NCBI GenBank assembly: GCA_024762755.1
Contig: JANTGX010000001.1
Coordinates: 1 to 32,620, forward strand
From: Gammaproteobacteria bacterium
GTDB lineage: Bacteria; Pseudomonadota; Gammaproteobacteria; SZUA-152
DNA length: 32,620 bases
Direction of reading: 5' to 3'
This document shows, in pieces, positions 16,348-24,325 of this stretch; position 1 is the stretch's first letter; each line of letters begins with the position of its first letter. Below the pieces are notes generated by a model. It was not told the origin of the DNA, did not search any database, and saw nothing but the letters and a program-made list of their open reading frames with translations. Made by a program: the position numbers and the translations under genes.

Positions 16348-16853
16348 AGGCCTCGCGTCGCGCCCGGCGCATGAGTCAGCATCACGCGCGCAACAAACGT
16401 GCGGCGGGGCTGAACATGGTCTCCCTGATGGACATCTTCACCATCCTGGTGTTCTTTCTTCTGGTGAGCTCTTCCTCGGTACAAGACCTGCCCAATGCGA
16501 AGCAGATTCAGTTGCCGGAATCCACCTCCCAGCAGTTGCCCAAGGAGACGGTGGTGATCACCGTCAACCAGGCGGGTATCGTCGTGCAGGGGCGCAAGGT
16601 GGCCGAGGTCACGGGGTTGACGGGCAATGACGACAAGCCCATTCCCGCGCTCAAGGCCGAGCTGGAGAATCTGGCCAAGCGCAAGCTGACGCAGACCGGT
16701 GCCGACGGCAAGCCGGTGATGCGCGAGGTCACCATCCTCGGTGACAAGTCCATCCCCTTCAAATTGCTCAAGCGCATCATGCTCACCTGCACCCAGGCCA
16801 ACTACGGCAACATCTCCCTCGCCGTGCTGCACAAGACCGAGGGCGAGGGATAG
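16344..16853 (+). CDS. ExbD/TolR-type protein with conserved Asp (motor cluster, gene 7)
   Basis: The 169-residue protein has a His/Arg-rich N-terminus, a single membrane span and a periplasmic ExbD-type domain. The span reads LNMVSLMDIFTILVFFLLVSS. Asp30 there falls at the position of the proton-carrying Asp of ExbD/TolR (the D of 'FIDVM'), so this subunit should be the protonatable one. The periplasmic region contains VVITVNQAGIVVQGRKV and a long central charged insert, then REVTILGDKSIPFKLLKRIM, typical of ExbD family strand-helix order. It differs widely from the preceding ExbD, so the two are ancient paralogues and not a recent duplication. It ends three bases before the TonB/AgmX-like gene. 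Confidence 0.92.
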   Translation: MKASRRARRMSQHHARNKRAAGLNMVSLMDIFTILVFFLLVSSSSVQDLPNAKQIQLPESTSQQLPKETVVITVNQAGIVVQGRKVAEVTGLTGNDDKPIPALKAELENLAKRKLTQTGADGKPVMREVTILGDKSIPFKLLKRIMLTCTQANYGNISLAVLHKTEGEG

Positions 16854-16856
16854 TCC

Positions 16857-17828
16857 ATGGCCAGTCTTTACCGCCAGTACATCCTGCCCTGGACGCCGCT
16901 ACCCGACGACGATGGCTTGCTCAAACGCATCCTCATCGTGGTGCTCGCGGTGACCGTGGTGCTCAGTGTGGTGATCCCCTTCATCCCGGTGCCGAAGGAA
17001 GACCGTAACAAGGTCGAACCGCTGCCACCGCGCCTGGCCCAGTTGGTGATGGAGAAGCAGAAGCCCAAGCCGAAGCCGAAACCCAAGCCGGTCGAAAAGA
17101 AGAAGGAAGAAAAGAAGGCGGAGAAGAAGAAAGAGGAAAAGAAGAAAAAACCGCCGGAAAAGAAAAAGGTCGCGAAGAAGCCGGAACCGAAAAAGGTCGT
17201 ACCGCCCAAGCCCAAGGTGGATCGCGTCGCCGAGGCGCGGAAGAAGGCCGCGAGCACGGGCCTGCTGGCCTTTTCCGACGAGTTGGCCGATCTGCGCGAG
17301 GTGCCCAAACTCAAGCAGGGCAAGCCCCTGGTGAAGGGGGCCAAGGCGGCCAAGCCGCGCGCCCGCAAGGTGCTCACCGCGGGCCCGGCGAGCAGCGGTG
17401 GCATCGACACCTCCGGCCTGAGCAGTGGCGTGGGGCGGAGCGAGTTGGCCGGGCGGCAGATCACCCAGGTGGAGAGTCCGTCGGAACTGGTCGCTGCGGC
17501 CAAGCCGGCGGAGGCCGCGGCCAAGCCCGGCAAGAAACCCTCGCGCACCTACGAAGAAGTATCGTTGGTCTTCGATCGCAACAAGGGCGCCATCTATTCC
17601 CTCTACAGCCGCGCACTGCGCAAGGACCCCACCCTGCAAGGCAAGGTGGTGCTGGAGATCACCATTGCGCCGTCGGGCAAGGTGACGAAGTGCCGTATCG
17701 TCTCCAGCGAGCTGAACAACCCGCGTCTGGAGCGCAAGCTGGTCTCACGGGTGAAGATGCTCAACTTCGGCGCGCGTGACGTCGACACCCTGGTCGTCAC
17801 CTACCCCATCGATTTCCTGCCCTCGTAG
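16857..17828 (+). CDS. TonB-like protein with AgmX/PglI-type C-terminal domain (motor cluster, gene 8)
   Basis: The 323-residue protein has a 23-residue cytosolic N-terminus and one membrane span (about residues 24-42, RILIVVLAVTVVLSVVIPF). A long Lys/Pro/Glu-rich rod follows (about 66-125, e.g. KPKPKPKPKPVEKKKEEKK), like TonB's periplasm-crossing region. A linker leads to a compact C-terminal domain (about 228-323) with NKGAIYSLYSRALRKDP, GKVVLEITIAPSGKVTKCRIVSS in parts, and a closing TLVVTYPIDFLPS strand. That end matches the AgmX/PglI C-terminal domain seen in Myxococcus gliding proteins more than the classical TonB end. It would transmit motion from the ExbB/ExbD unit to an outer-membrane partner. 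It is the last gene of the cluster; no terminator is visible, and a heptamer repeat begins five bases after its stop. Confidence 0.9.
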   Translation: MASLYRQYILPWTPLPDDDGLLKRILIVVLAVTVVLSVVIPFIPVPKEDRNKVEPLPPRLAQLVMEKQKPKPKPKPKPVEKKKEEKKAEKKKEEKKKKPPEKKKVAKKPEPKKVVPPKPKVDRVAEARKKAASTGLLAFSDELADLREVPKLKQGKPLVKGAKAAKPRARKVLTAGPASSGGIDTSGLSSGVGRSELAGRQITQVESPSELVAAAKPAEAAAKPGKKPSRTYEEVSLVFDRNKGAIYSLYSRALRKDPTLQGKVVLEITIAPSGKVTKCRIVSSELNNPRLERKLVSRVKMLNFGARDVDTLVVTYPIDFLPS

Positions 17829-17832
17829 AATT

Positions 17833-17901
17833 TGAGTGCTGAGTGCTGAGTGCTGAGTGCTGAGTGCTGAGTGCTGAGTGCTGAGTGCTGAGTGCTGAGT
17901 G
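17833..17901. repeat. Tandem heptamer repeat, nine copies of TGAGTGC plus a partial copy
   Basis: Nine perfect copies of the 7-base unit TGAGTGC (17833-17895) are followed by a six-base partial unit. The array lies between the stop codons of two convergent genes (17828 and 17904), so it is non-coding in both. Perfect identity of all units suggests recent slippage expansion. Similar ACTCAGC-type heptamer arrays occur in other bacteria, from memory. Confidence 0.97.
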
Positions 17902-17903
17902 TC

Positions 17904-18452
17904 TCAGGCGATGGCGTCGAAACCGGCCAGGCTGGTGCCGCTGTCCTCCAACTCGGCACCGATCTCGGCATAGCGTTGCGCCCCCTTGGCGGGCGCTTGC
18001 TGCAACAGTTCGCGCTGTGCGCTGGCGGCCATCTGCGCCGCGCGTGCCGCCACGGCATGATCCTGTGCCGACGGCCGCGCTGGTGCCAGGGCGGCGGCGC
18101 GGATGGCCTCGGCCTTGCGCAGGCTGGCACGGGGATCGTCGGCCACCGCCGAGGTGTCGATGCTCACCTCGCCTCCCACCGCATAGCGTCGATTGTCTGG
18201 TCCCACTTGGTAGCTGAAGCTGGCGGCACCGCGCGCCAGTCCGCCGGCGGCGGCCTTGTGTGCCGCCTCGTGGGCGCGCACCTCACGATCGCGCGCCTTG
18301 AGCTTGTCTACCACGGCGCGCTGCTCGTCGCTCAGCGCCGTCCCGGCGCCCCCGTGATTCCCCGTTAGTTTCCCCTTCGTCGTCTCGGCTGGTGTATCCG
18401 TCGCTGGTCGCTGCGGCGGCATCGGGCCCGGGCGGCTGTGGCCGATCTGCAT
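17904..18452 (-). CDS. SprA-related putative metalloprotease (CJM1_0395-like)
   Basis: The 182-residue protein matches the SprA-related family (PF12118) through its core: VVDKLKARDREVRAHEAAHK, then AAAGGLARGAASFSYQVGPD and YAVGGEVSIDTS. The HExxH motif HEAAH is at residues 61-65, so a zinc-dependent peptidase is plausible. Activity has not been shown for the family as far as I know, and I cannot see a third ligand with certainty. There is no signal peptide; the first 40 residues are low-complexity. The start is supported by the AGGT element overlapping the stop of the upstream small gene. The stop abuts the heptamer array. It forms a two-gene unit with the flagellar-rod-like protein at 18461-18685. 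Confidence 0.85.
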   Translation of the reverse strand: MQIGHSRPGPMPPQRPATDTPAETTKGKLTGNHGGAGTALSDEQRAVVDKLKARDREVRAHEAAHKAAAGGLARGAASFSYQVGPDNRRYAVGGEVSIDTSAVADDPRASLRKAEAIRAAALAPARPSAQDHAVAARAAQMAASAQRELLQQAPAKGAQRYAEIGAELEDSGTSLAGFDAIA

Positions 18453-18460
18453 GGCGGACC

Positions 18461-18685
18461 TCAGGCCTCGACGTCGAGCAGGCTGCCGAGCAGGCCGTCG
18501 GCCGCCTGCAACACCTTCACCGAGGCCTCGACCTGGCGCTGTCCGGCGCGCAGCTCGAGCAGCGACTGTGCCGTCGCCTGGGGGCCTGCGTCGGGCTGGT
18601 TGGCGATCTCGGCGGCGGCGCGACGCAGGCCCTGCTGGCCATTGGCGATGCCGTTAAGGGCGGCGTTGAAGGGGGGGAGTTGCAT
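18461..18685 (-). CDS. Minimal flagellar rod/hook-like protein (two terminal helices only)
   Basis: The 74-residue protein looks like the N- and C-terminal helices of a flagellar axial (rod/hook) protein joined by a short linker. Residues about 5-25 (NAALNGIANGQQGLRRAAAE, then IAN) resemble the 'AL.G...AQ..L...ANNIAN' start of FlgB/C/E/F/G. Residues about 41-72 (SLLELRAGQRQVEASVKV, then LQAADGLLGSLLDV) resemble the 'LVELI.AQRAYEAN.KVI..AD.ML..LLNI' C-terminus. Everything that normally lies between these ends is missing. No flagellar gene is nearby. The Shine-Dalgarno is weak, which lowers certainty of the start. Eight bases separate it from the SprA-related gene, and the two are probably coexpressed. 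Confidence 0.7.
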   Translation of the reverse strand: MQLPPFNAALNGIANGQQGLRRAAAEIANQPDAGPQATAQSLLELRAGQRQVEASVKVLQAADGLLGSLLDVEA

Positions 18686-19225
18686 GGGCGGCTCAATGGG
18701 GTTGGCGACAGGAGGTGTCGGTTCTCCCTGCCTGTATCGTCCGCTGGCGAAAAGTCCCTAGGGTTCATTCGGGATCGCCGTTCAGCCTTCAGCGAGGCAG
18801 AATATTTCTAAACCAATAGCCTTGTAGGTAATATGGTCAATTATTTGGTGAGTCTTTAGCGCGGCCACGGCTACCGGGACTCTGAACACTGCAGAACAAA
18901 CTTCTAATAAAATTTCTAATACCAAATGTACGAGTTCCTGCTGAGCATCACAGCCACAATTGGCGGGCCAAGCAGCAAGATCAAGTAGCTTCGATACATG
19001 ATTCCCGACAATCTCTTTCAGTCATTTCGGACTTGCCCTGGAATACAGTGATTTCATACGCTGCTAGATGCCGGATCGAATCCGGCATGACAAAATGAGG
19101 TTTATTGGATAGCCGTGTTGCAATATATAAATACGTCAAGCCCGAAAGGATTCGGTATCTCGTATAACCTACCTATTTCTCTCCCTGTAAATAATCAACA
19201 GCCATGTTCAGGAACTATACCTATC
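18686..19225. other. AT-rich intergenic region
   Basis: No convincing gene is seen in these 540 bases. From about 18770 the base composition drops sharply compared with the flanking genes. The stretch contains a palindrome at 19068-19088 (listed separately) and a 27-codon hydrophobic frame on the minus strand (18999-18916) that I do not call a gene. It is downstream of the giant gene, and no T-tailed terminator was found. Confidence 0.6.
19068..19088. repeat. REP-like palindrome (ATGCCGGAT, CGA loop, ATCCGGCAT)
   Basis: A perfect 9-bp inverted repeat with a three-base loop, flanked by TAG on the left and GAC on the right. The sequence resembles dispersed palindromes of the 'GTCATGCCGG...CCGGCAT' type found in many copies in proteobacterial genomes. 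Copy number elsewhere in this genome is unknown. It might also act as a bidirectional transcript end. Confidence 0.6.
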
Positions 19226-22200
19226 TCAGAATCTGCGTGTCTTTCGAGTAAGGCTGGGTGCTAGCATAAAAACTAAGGTAAGCAGTTGCCAGGCATCAAT
19301 ACTCCCTCCAGAAACCGAACCACTATTCTCAAGATGATCCGGCTGTAGAGCAGCGTCCTCTCCGGTATCACCATCAGCAGCCACATCACCAGAGCCAGTA
19401 CTGCCCGACGAATTATCCACGCCGCCAGAGGTAGGATTTAGTCCTCCCGCCACATTCCCGGCGCTACCGTCTGGTGCTGCGTTTACCGTAACCGTAAGAC
19501 TACGCACAGCATTGCCGGCACTACCTTCGCAGGTCAGCACGAAGCGCGTATCTGCACTTAGCGGCCCCACAGTCTCACTGCCAGAAGGTCCTTTGATTCC
19601 TGACCAGCCACCGTCGGCCACGCATTTTCCCGCATCGGACGAAGACCAGCGCAAACTTACACTTGAACCGCTGTCCACACTGGCGGCACTGGAAGTAAAA
19701 TCCAATGAAGGATATGGCGTGGAGGAACCGCTACCCTCTGCCAGCTTATAGAGGAAGACATTTTGGTCAATGGCATTGACCAGCACATAGAGGTTTTTCG
19801 AAGGTATGTAGCGAAAGCGGCCATAGGTTCCCATGGCGCTGGGTCGGCTGGGGACAACCAAGTTACTTTTGGCGGCATCCATGCGATACCACACCAGGGA
19901 ATCTGGATCCAGGGCATAGACTTTATCTCCGCCATTCCAGGCAACGAAGCGGTCGGTCTTTGGATCGAAGACAAAACCAGCGGCTTTCGAGTCCTCGATC
20001 TCGTTTGCTCCCGTTGTGGGGCTCCATCCACCGGACACCGAAGCGGGGTCGGCGATGTCGTACACGACGGTCATGGCAGGCCCACCATAATTCGTGCCAC
20101 CGATGTAGACCAGTTTGCGACGATTCGGATCGATGGCCCCTGTCATGTAATACTCAAAGTCCGCGTTATCGAGATAGGTATTCCATGGATCCGAGGGATT
20201 GAGTGGATCGTATCGCTGCAATTTGCCATCCTTGACGAGCCAGACGTGGCCGGTAACCGAATCGTAGGCGGTTAAATTGCCGCAGCCACCCGGACCATCT
20301 GCCACCTTCTGCCAACCACTCTCAGCAGGAACCTCATCGAAATCATACAGCCATGTTGCACCCTGACAACCACCACTCCCGGGTACTGAGCCACCGGCAC
20401 TGAAGAAGCGATCGATATTAGGAAGGTATTCTAGACCGTTATATGTATGGCGGGAGGAAGGAAGGCCATCAAGGTAGATGTCTGAATTCAATTGACGCTG
20501 ATCAGCTGGGGTATCCAATGTGAGCTGCTGCCAATGCAGTGAGTTTATATCGAAAGCATAGAGCTCATTGCCATAATAGTTGTTGTGCCCGCCACCCCAA
20601 ACCACAAGACGATCGCGTTTGGTATCATAGGCCGCACCACTCCAGGGTTCCATGACATTTGGTTTGATACCACCGAGTTGGCTATAGATACTGGACTCCG
20701 GTACCTCGTACCAGTGCCCGGCCGGCAAGCTATCGAGCACGCTACTACTGGCCGCCGGGGCAGATATCATCACGGCTTTCGATCGCGCTGATTCGTTGCC
20801 TGCACCATCGAAGGCCGTGACTTGGTATGTATGTGTCGTACCAGGCGGCATGGACCGATCAATGAATCCGCTGGTGCCTGTTGTACCAATGAGTGCATCG
20901 TCGCGATAGATGTCATAACCGGCGACAAACATATCATCTACGGGAATATCCCACTTCAGGTAACTCTCCTGCGGAGAGACGGCGACCACGTGTAAGCCTG
21001 CAGGTATCTGCGGCGCAGTACCATCATTCAGCGGCAAGGCGCTGGCAAGCCACGAAACCTCGTCGGGGGATAGAGTTCGGGCATAGATACGCAAGTCGTC
21101 CAGGGCACCGTTCAACGCATTGCCCCATTCCGTGCTGTATTTCCCATTGTATACACCGACACTGAGCTTTCCGGATACATCCAGTGCCTGGGTACGACCG
21201 ATGTCCTCGGCCCGGAAGGCTTCCACGCCATCCTTATAGATCACCAGCACGCCATTACGTTTATGCCATGTCACTGCCACGTGGTGCCAGCCACCGTCAT
21301 CCAGGGCAATACCCGTGCTGACATCCCTGTCAGTGACTGGTTTCTTGAGGAATGTCATCCCTAGATCGCGCAGATTGAAGATCCGTAGTTGCTCGGTCAG
21401 CATGTCATCGGACATAAACGACAGAATGACCCGAGATCGATCACCTTCACCATTGCTTCGCACCCAAAAGGCGATGCTCAACTCGCTGTTGGAAAGGCCA
21501 CTGAGCGGCACAGAGACCCGGTCTCTCCGTGTGCTGTCGAACTGCATGGCGGTTCCGAGCATACCCGTGTCGGACACCGGGATCTCTTTGGACTTTCCGT
21601 CGTTACCCAGCCCGCTGCGGTCGATGATAGTGGCGTCGGTCAGCCCATCGAAATCCCAGTGCATCACCAGACCGGGTGCTGCATGGGCCATGCTGCTCGC
21701 CAGCACAAGTCCGCCAACGAGCAGCAGGTGAAAATTCCTGCCGCCTTTCCTGTCCAGGAGACGAGATACAAGACTGCGATACATCAGCAACATACTCAAA
21801 AGGATGAGTCCCCAGGGGGTGGTTGCACCGGCGCCGATCTTTTGGGCAACAGTAGTGGCATCAACCACTGTACTCGCGGCGTCTCCGTTTCCGTTGTCAC
21901 CACTGCTATTACTATCGCCACTGCTACTGCCACCGCCAGCGGTACTGCTGCTACCGCCACTATTACTACCATTATCGCTCCCCGATACCCTGATCAGCAC
22001 CGAACGTGTCGTTTCACCACCACTCCCAGAGCATTTCAAGGTATATACCGCATCACTCTGTAATTCGCTTGTGGCGTAAGTTCCGCTAAACTCTTTTTGC
22101 CCAGACCACGCACCACTTGCCACGCACCCGTCGGCGGAAGCAACAGACCAGCTCAGGTTGGCAATACCACTTGCAGGAACCTCGAAGCTATCTGCCGAAA

Positions 22201-24325
22201 AGTTCACCTTTGGACCACCCAAAGCCGAATCCAGTGAAAGTGGGGTAATAGCAAACTGTGGATCACTGGCATAATCTCTCGAGCTCGGATCACTGAAATC
22301 GCGAGGGTACTTCATTCGACCGACCAGCTTATTCCAGGCGGCATCGGCATTGGGGTAACCATAGTCGACGGCAAGCGCCAGCGCAGGTTGTAGATTGGAC
22401 GGGTAGCCCTCCGGGTTTGATGAATGTCCCGCCATTTCACCCGCCGCATACACCTTATTGCCATAAGGGTCGGTTTCAGTCAGCCAATTGGCCATTTCCT
22501 GCCCGCCACAGGCCATATCCTTGACATAGGTTCCCTGGCTGTCCTGCTTGTTACCAAAGGTATTCAGGTATACCTCCCCCAGACTCTGATACCAGTCATC
22601 CGGTGTGGCGACAATGCCATACACATGTTTGCCAATCGCCAGTTGATACACACCGCCAAAGATCCAACAGTAGACGTCGTCTGGCGAACTCATCCGTTCC
22701 ACGGGATACTTGGACTTCCATTGCAACATGGGCAGGAATTCGTCAAATCCCAAATTGACGATATAACCCGTCGCCCATGTGAAAAAGTCATCCATCCAGG
22801 GTGCAGAGGTATCCAGTTCACGATGGTGTGGCAAGGCGCCGAGCTTGTTGGCGTCTGGATTATTGGGGAATTGCTGTAGGTAGTAATCCAGATTGCGCTG
22901 CAACCGGTCACCAAAATAATCCTTCATGGGATGATTGTCGGGTGTAATGTATGCAGCTTGTGCCAAGGTGCGAAGGCCCCAGGCCTGGCCGCGAACTTCC
23001 TCTCCCTTTAGCAGCCCATCTCCATACTGACGCTTGCCAAGACTGGCTGAAATCATGTTCCCATTGGCCCAGAACAACAGTTCATCCAGATAAAAGTGAT
23101 CTCCGGTCAGCAAATAGGGAAGAAAGGCAAAGGAAGGTTGGTGCGCGGTATCTTTGCTATGAGGAATAGCACAATCAGTTGAGCATAGTGCAATAACATT
23201 GTCATTGGGATTCTGTCGTGAATCCCCGGTCACATTCGGGTAGTCGTCCAGTGAGACTGGCAAATCGGTATTGATATCCCGTAGGTGAGCGGCATAGGAG
23301 CCGGCAGCATCCCCATTGGCAAGCACGCTGCGATAGGCACGGTAATCCCCACTCACGATATAACGTGCCGCCCAACGGGGTAATGGTGCGATGCTGAAAT
23401 CTGCACCCCCAGCAGACATCCGCAACCGATTGCGCATATCCGCAAGCCCCATGGGTTCATAGACAGTCTTCCCCTGGCTCTCCAGCACATCCTCCGGAAT
23501 GGTTAACGCAGGATCATAGTGCGGCACCGCTTTGGTCTGCTGTAAATATTTTACGTCGTGACGAACGTATATCTTTGGCTGCGTGCCCCACCAGAATACC
23601 TTGTGCCAGCGCGCACGTTGATAGTGCGTCAGCTGGCCCTGGCGGTAAGCCTCCCGCCCTCCCACCAGAACACGGACGTCGTAGGTAAAATTCCGTGGTT
23701 CGGGAACATAGGTCCAGTTGTTCTCAACAATGGCGTCTACACGCACCGTACCCAAGCCACGATAAGCCCTGATATCAAAACGCGCCGTCAGATGCGGATG
23801 TGCTACACCATTTTCCGTGGTGAATTTTTCTTTAAGCAGAAATTCCGTCACTAGTGGACCTGATAACCAGCGATGGCTGCTATCGACATTCAGGGCATTT
23901 CGAGCCGAAGCGGTATACACCACCCCATCAAGGGTCAGCTCGATCACCGCATCAAAAGACGTATCGAGCAGGTCTGCGGCGCTCACAGGCACGCCGACCG
24001 CCGTTACATCACCCTTCGTCAGCTCAGATGCCAGCTGGTCGCCCCCCTGTAATGGCGGCAATTCAGTCGTGATCACGGCGTGACGCAGGGAGCCATCGCG
24101 GTGAGTCGCCTTGACATCGACTTGGGTTGGCAACTGCGCGCCCCCAACCTTGACAACAACGCCCGAACCCACAGGTACCTCGCCCTCCGAAAATACCTGC
24201 GCAAAGGTCACCGGTACACCGTCGACGGCTATCCCGCTTTGATCAATAAAAGTCACTTCTGGCATCGCCTGAGCGTTCCCAGCAGTAAGCAGCATCACAA
24301 ACACGGCGGACAACAAGCGACTCAT
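19226..24325 (-). CDS. Giant double secreted protein: RIFT-barrel/helical protein fused to LamG-Fn3-Kelch-like protein
   Basis: I start at the ATG at 24325 because it begins an ideal signal peptide (MSRLLSAVFVMLLTAGNAQA) with GGTGGG before it. The frame is open to 24526 without signal-like sequence. The 1699-residue product has two halves. Half 1: RIFT-barrel domain like the N-terminus of exo-rhamnogalacturonan lyase/YetA proteins (about 21-170), a large helical, probably alpha/alpha-toroid region (to about 690), an Ig-like CVASGAWSG module (703-781), a Ser/Gly linker, a membrane segment (about 835-848) and a basic tail. Half 2 opens with a second signal peptide (848-883), then LamG (884-1090), Fn3 (about 1100-1190), a Kelch-like propeller (about 1195-1530), a CVADGGWSG Ig-like module, a Ser/Gly linker, and a GlyGly-CTERM-like tail (GGSIDAW at 1673, hydrophobic stretch, RKTRRF). 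Surface polysaccharide binding or processing is inferred. Confidence 0.8.
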   Translation of the reverse strand: MSRLLSAVFVMLLTAGNAQAMPEVTFIDQSGIAVDGVPVTFAQVFSEGEVPVGSGVVVKVGGAQLPTQVDVKATHRDGSLRHAVITTELPPLQGGDQLASELTKGDVTAVGVPVSAADLLDTSFDAVIELTLDGVVYTASARNALNVDSSHRWLSGPLVTEFLLKEKFTTENGVAHPHLTARFDIRAYRGLGTVRVDAIVENNWTYVPEPRNFTYDVRVLVGGREAYRQGQLTHYQRARWHKVFWWGTQPKIYVRHDVKYLQQTKAVPHYDPALTIPEDVLESQGKTVYEPMGLADMRNRLRMSAGGADFSIAPLPRWAARYIVSGDYRAYRSVLANGDAAGSYAAHLRDINTDLPVSLDDYPNVTGDSRQNPNDNVIALCSTDCAIPHSKDTAHQPSFAFLPYLLTGDHFYLDELLFWANGNMISASLGKRQYGDGLLKGEEVRGQAWGLRTLAQAAYITPDNHPMKDYFGDRLQRNLDYYLQQFPNNPDANKLGALPHHRELDTSAPWMDDFFTWATGYIVNLGFDEFLPMLQWKSKYPVERMSSPDDVYCWIFGGVYQLAIGKHVYGIVATPDDWYQSLGEVYLNTFGNKQDSQGTYVKDMACGGQEMANWLTETDPYGNKVYAAGEMAGHSSNPEGYPSNLQPALALAVDYGYPNADAAWNKLVGRMKYPRDFSDPSSRDYASDPQFAITPLSLDSALGGPKVNFSADSFEVPASGIANLSWSVASADGCVASGAWSGQKEFSGTYATSELQSDAVYTLKCSGSGGETTRSVLIRVSGSDNGSNSGGSSSTAGGGSSSGDSNSSGDNGNGDAASTVVDATTVAQKIGAGATTPWGLILLSMLLMYRSLVSRLLDRKGGRNFHLLLVGGLVLASSMAHAAPGLVMHWDFDGLTDATIIDRSGLGNDGKSKEIPVSDTGMLGTAMQFDSTRRDRVSVPLSGLSNSELSIAFWVRSNGEGDRSRVILSFMSDDMLTEQLRIFNLRDLGMTFLKKPVTDRDVSTGIALDDGGWHHVAVTWHKRNGVLVIYKDGVEAFRAEDIGRTQALDVSGKLSVGVYNGKYSTEWGNALNGALDDLRIYARTLSPDEVSWLASALPLNDGTAPQIPAGLHVVAVSPQESYLKWDIPVDDMFVAGYDIYRDDALIGTTGTSGFIDRSMPPGTTHTYQVTAFDGAGNESARSKAVMISAPAASSSVLDSLPAGHWYEVPESSIYSQLGGIKPNVMEPWSGAAYDTKRDRLVVWGGGHNNYYGNELYAFDINSLHWQQLTLDTPADQRQLNSDIYLDGLPSSRHTYNGLEYLPNIDRFFSAGGSVPGSGGCQGATWLYDFDEVPAESGWQKVADGPGGCGNLTAYDSVTGHVWLVKDGKLQRYDPLNPSDPWNTYLDNADFEYYMTGAIDPNRRKLVYIGGTNYGGPAMTVVYDIADPASVSGGWSPTTGANEIEDSKAAGFVFDPKTDRFVAWNGGDKVYALDPDSLVWYRMDAAKSNLVVPSRPSAMGTYGRFRYIPSKNLYVLVNAIDQNVFLYKLAEGSGSSTPYPSLDFTSSAASVDSGSSVSLRWSSSDAGKCVADGGWSGIKGPSGSETVGPLSADTRFVLTCEGSAGNAVRSLTVTVNAAPDGSAGNVAGGLNPTSGGVDNSSGSTGSGDVAADGDTGEDAALQPDHLENSGSVSGGSIDAWQLLTLVFMLAPSLTRKTRRF

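Noticed and set aside
17833..17901. CRISPR-like array
   Set aside because: The 7-base units are directly adjacent with no spacers, and no cas gene is in the window.
18916..18999. A 27-codon minus-strand frame with a hydrophobic core (MYRSYLILLLG)
   Set aside because: Very short, no Shine-Dalgarno, in AT-rich DNA; it cannot be told from chance.
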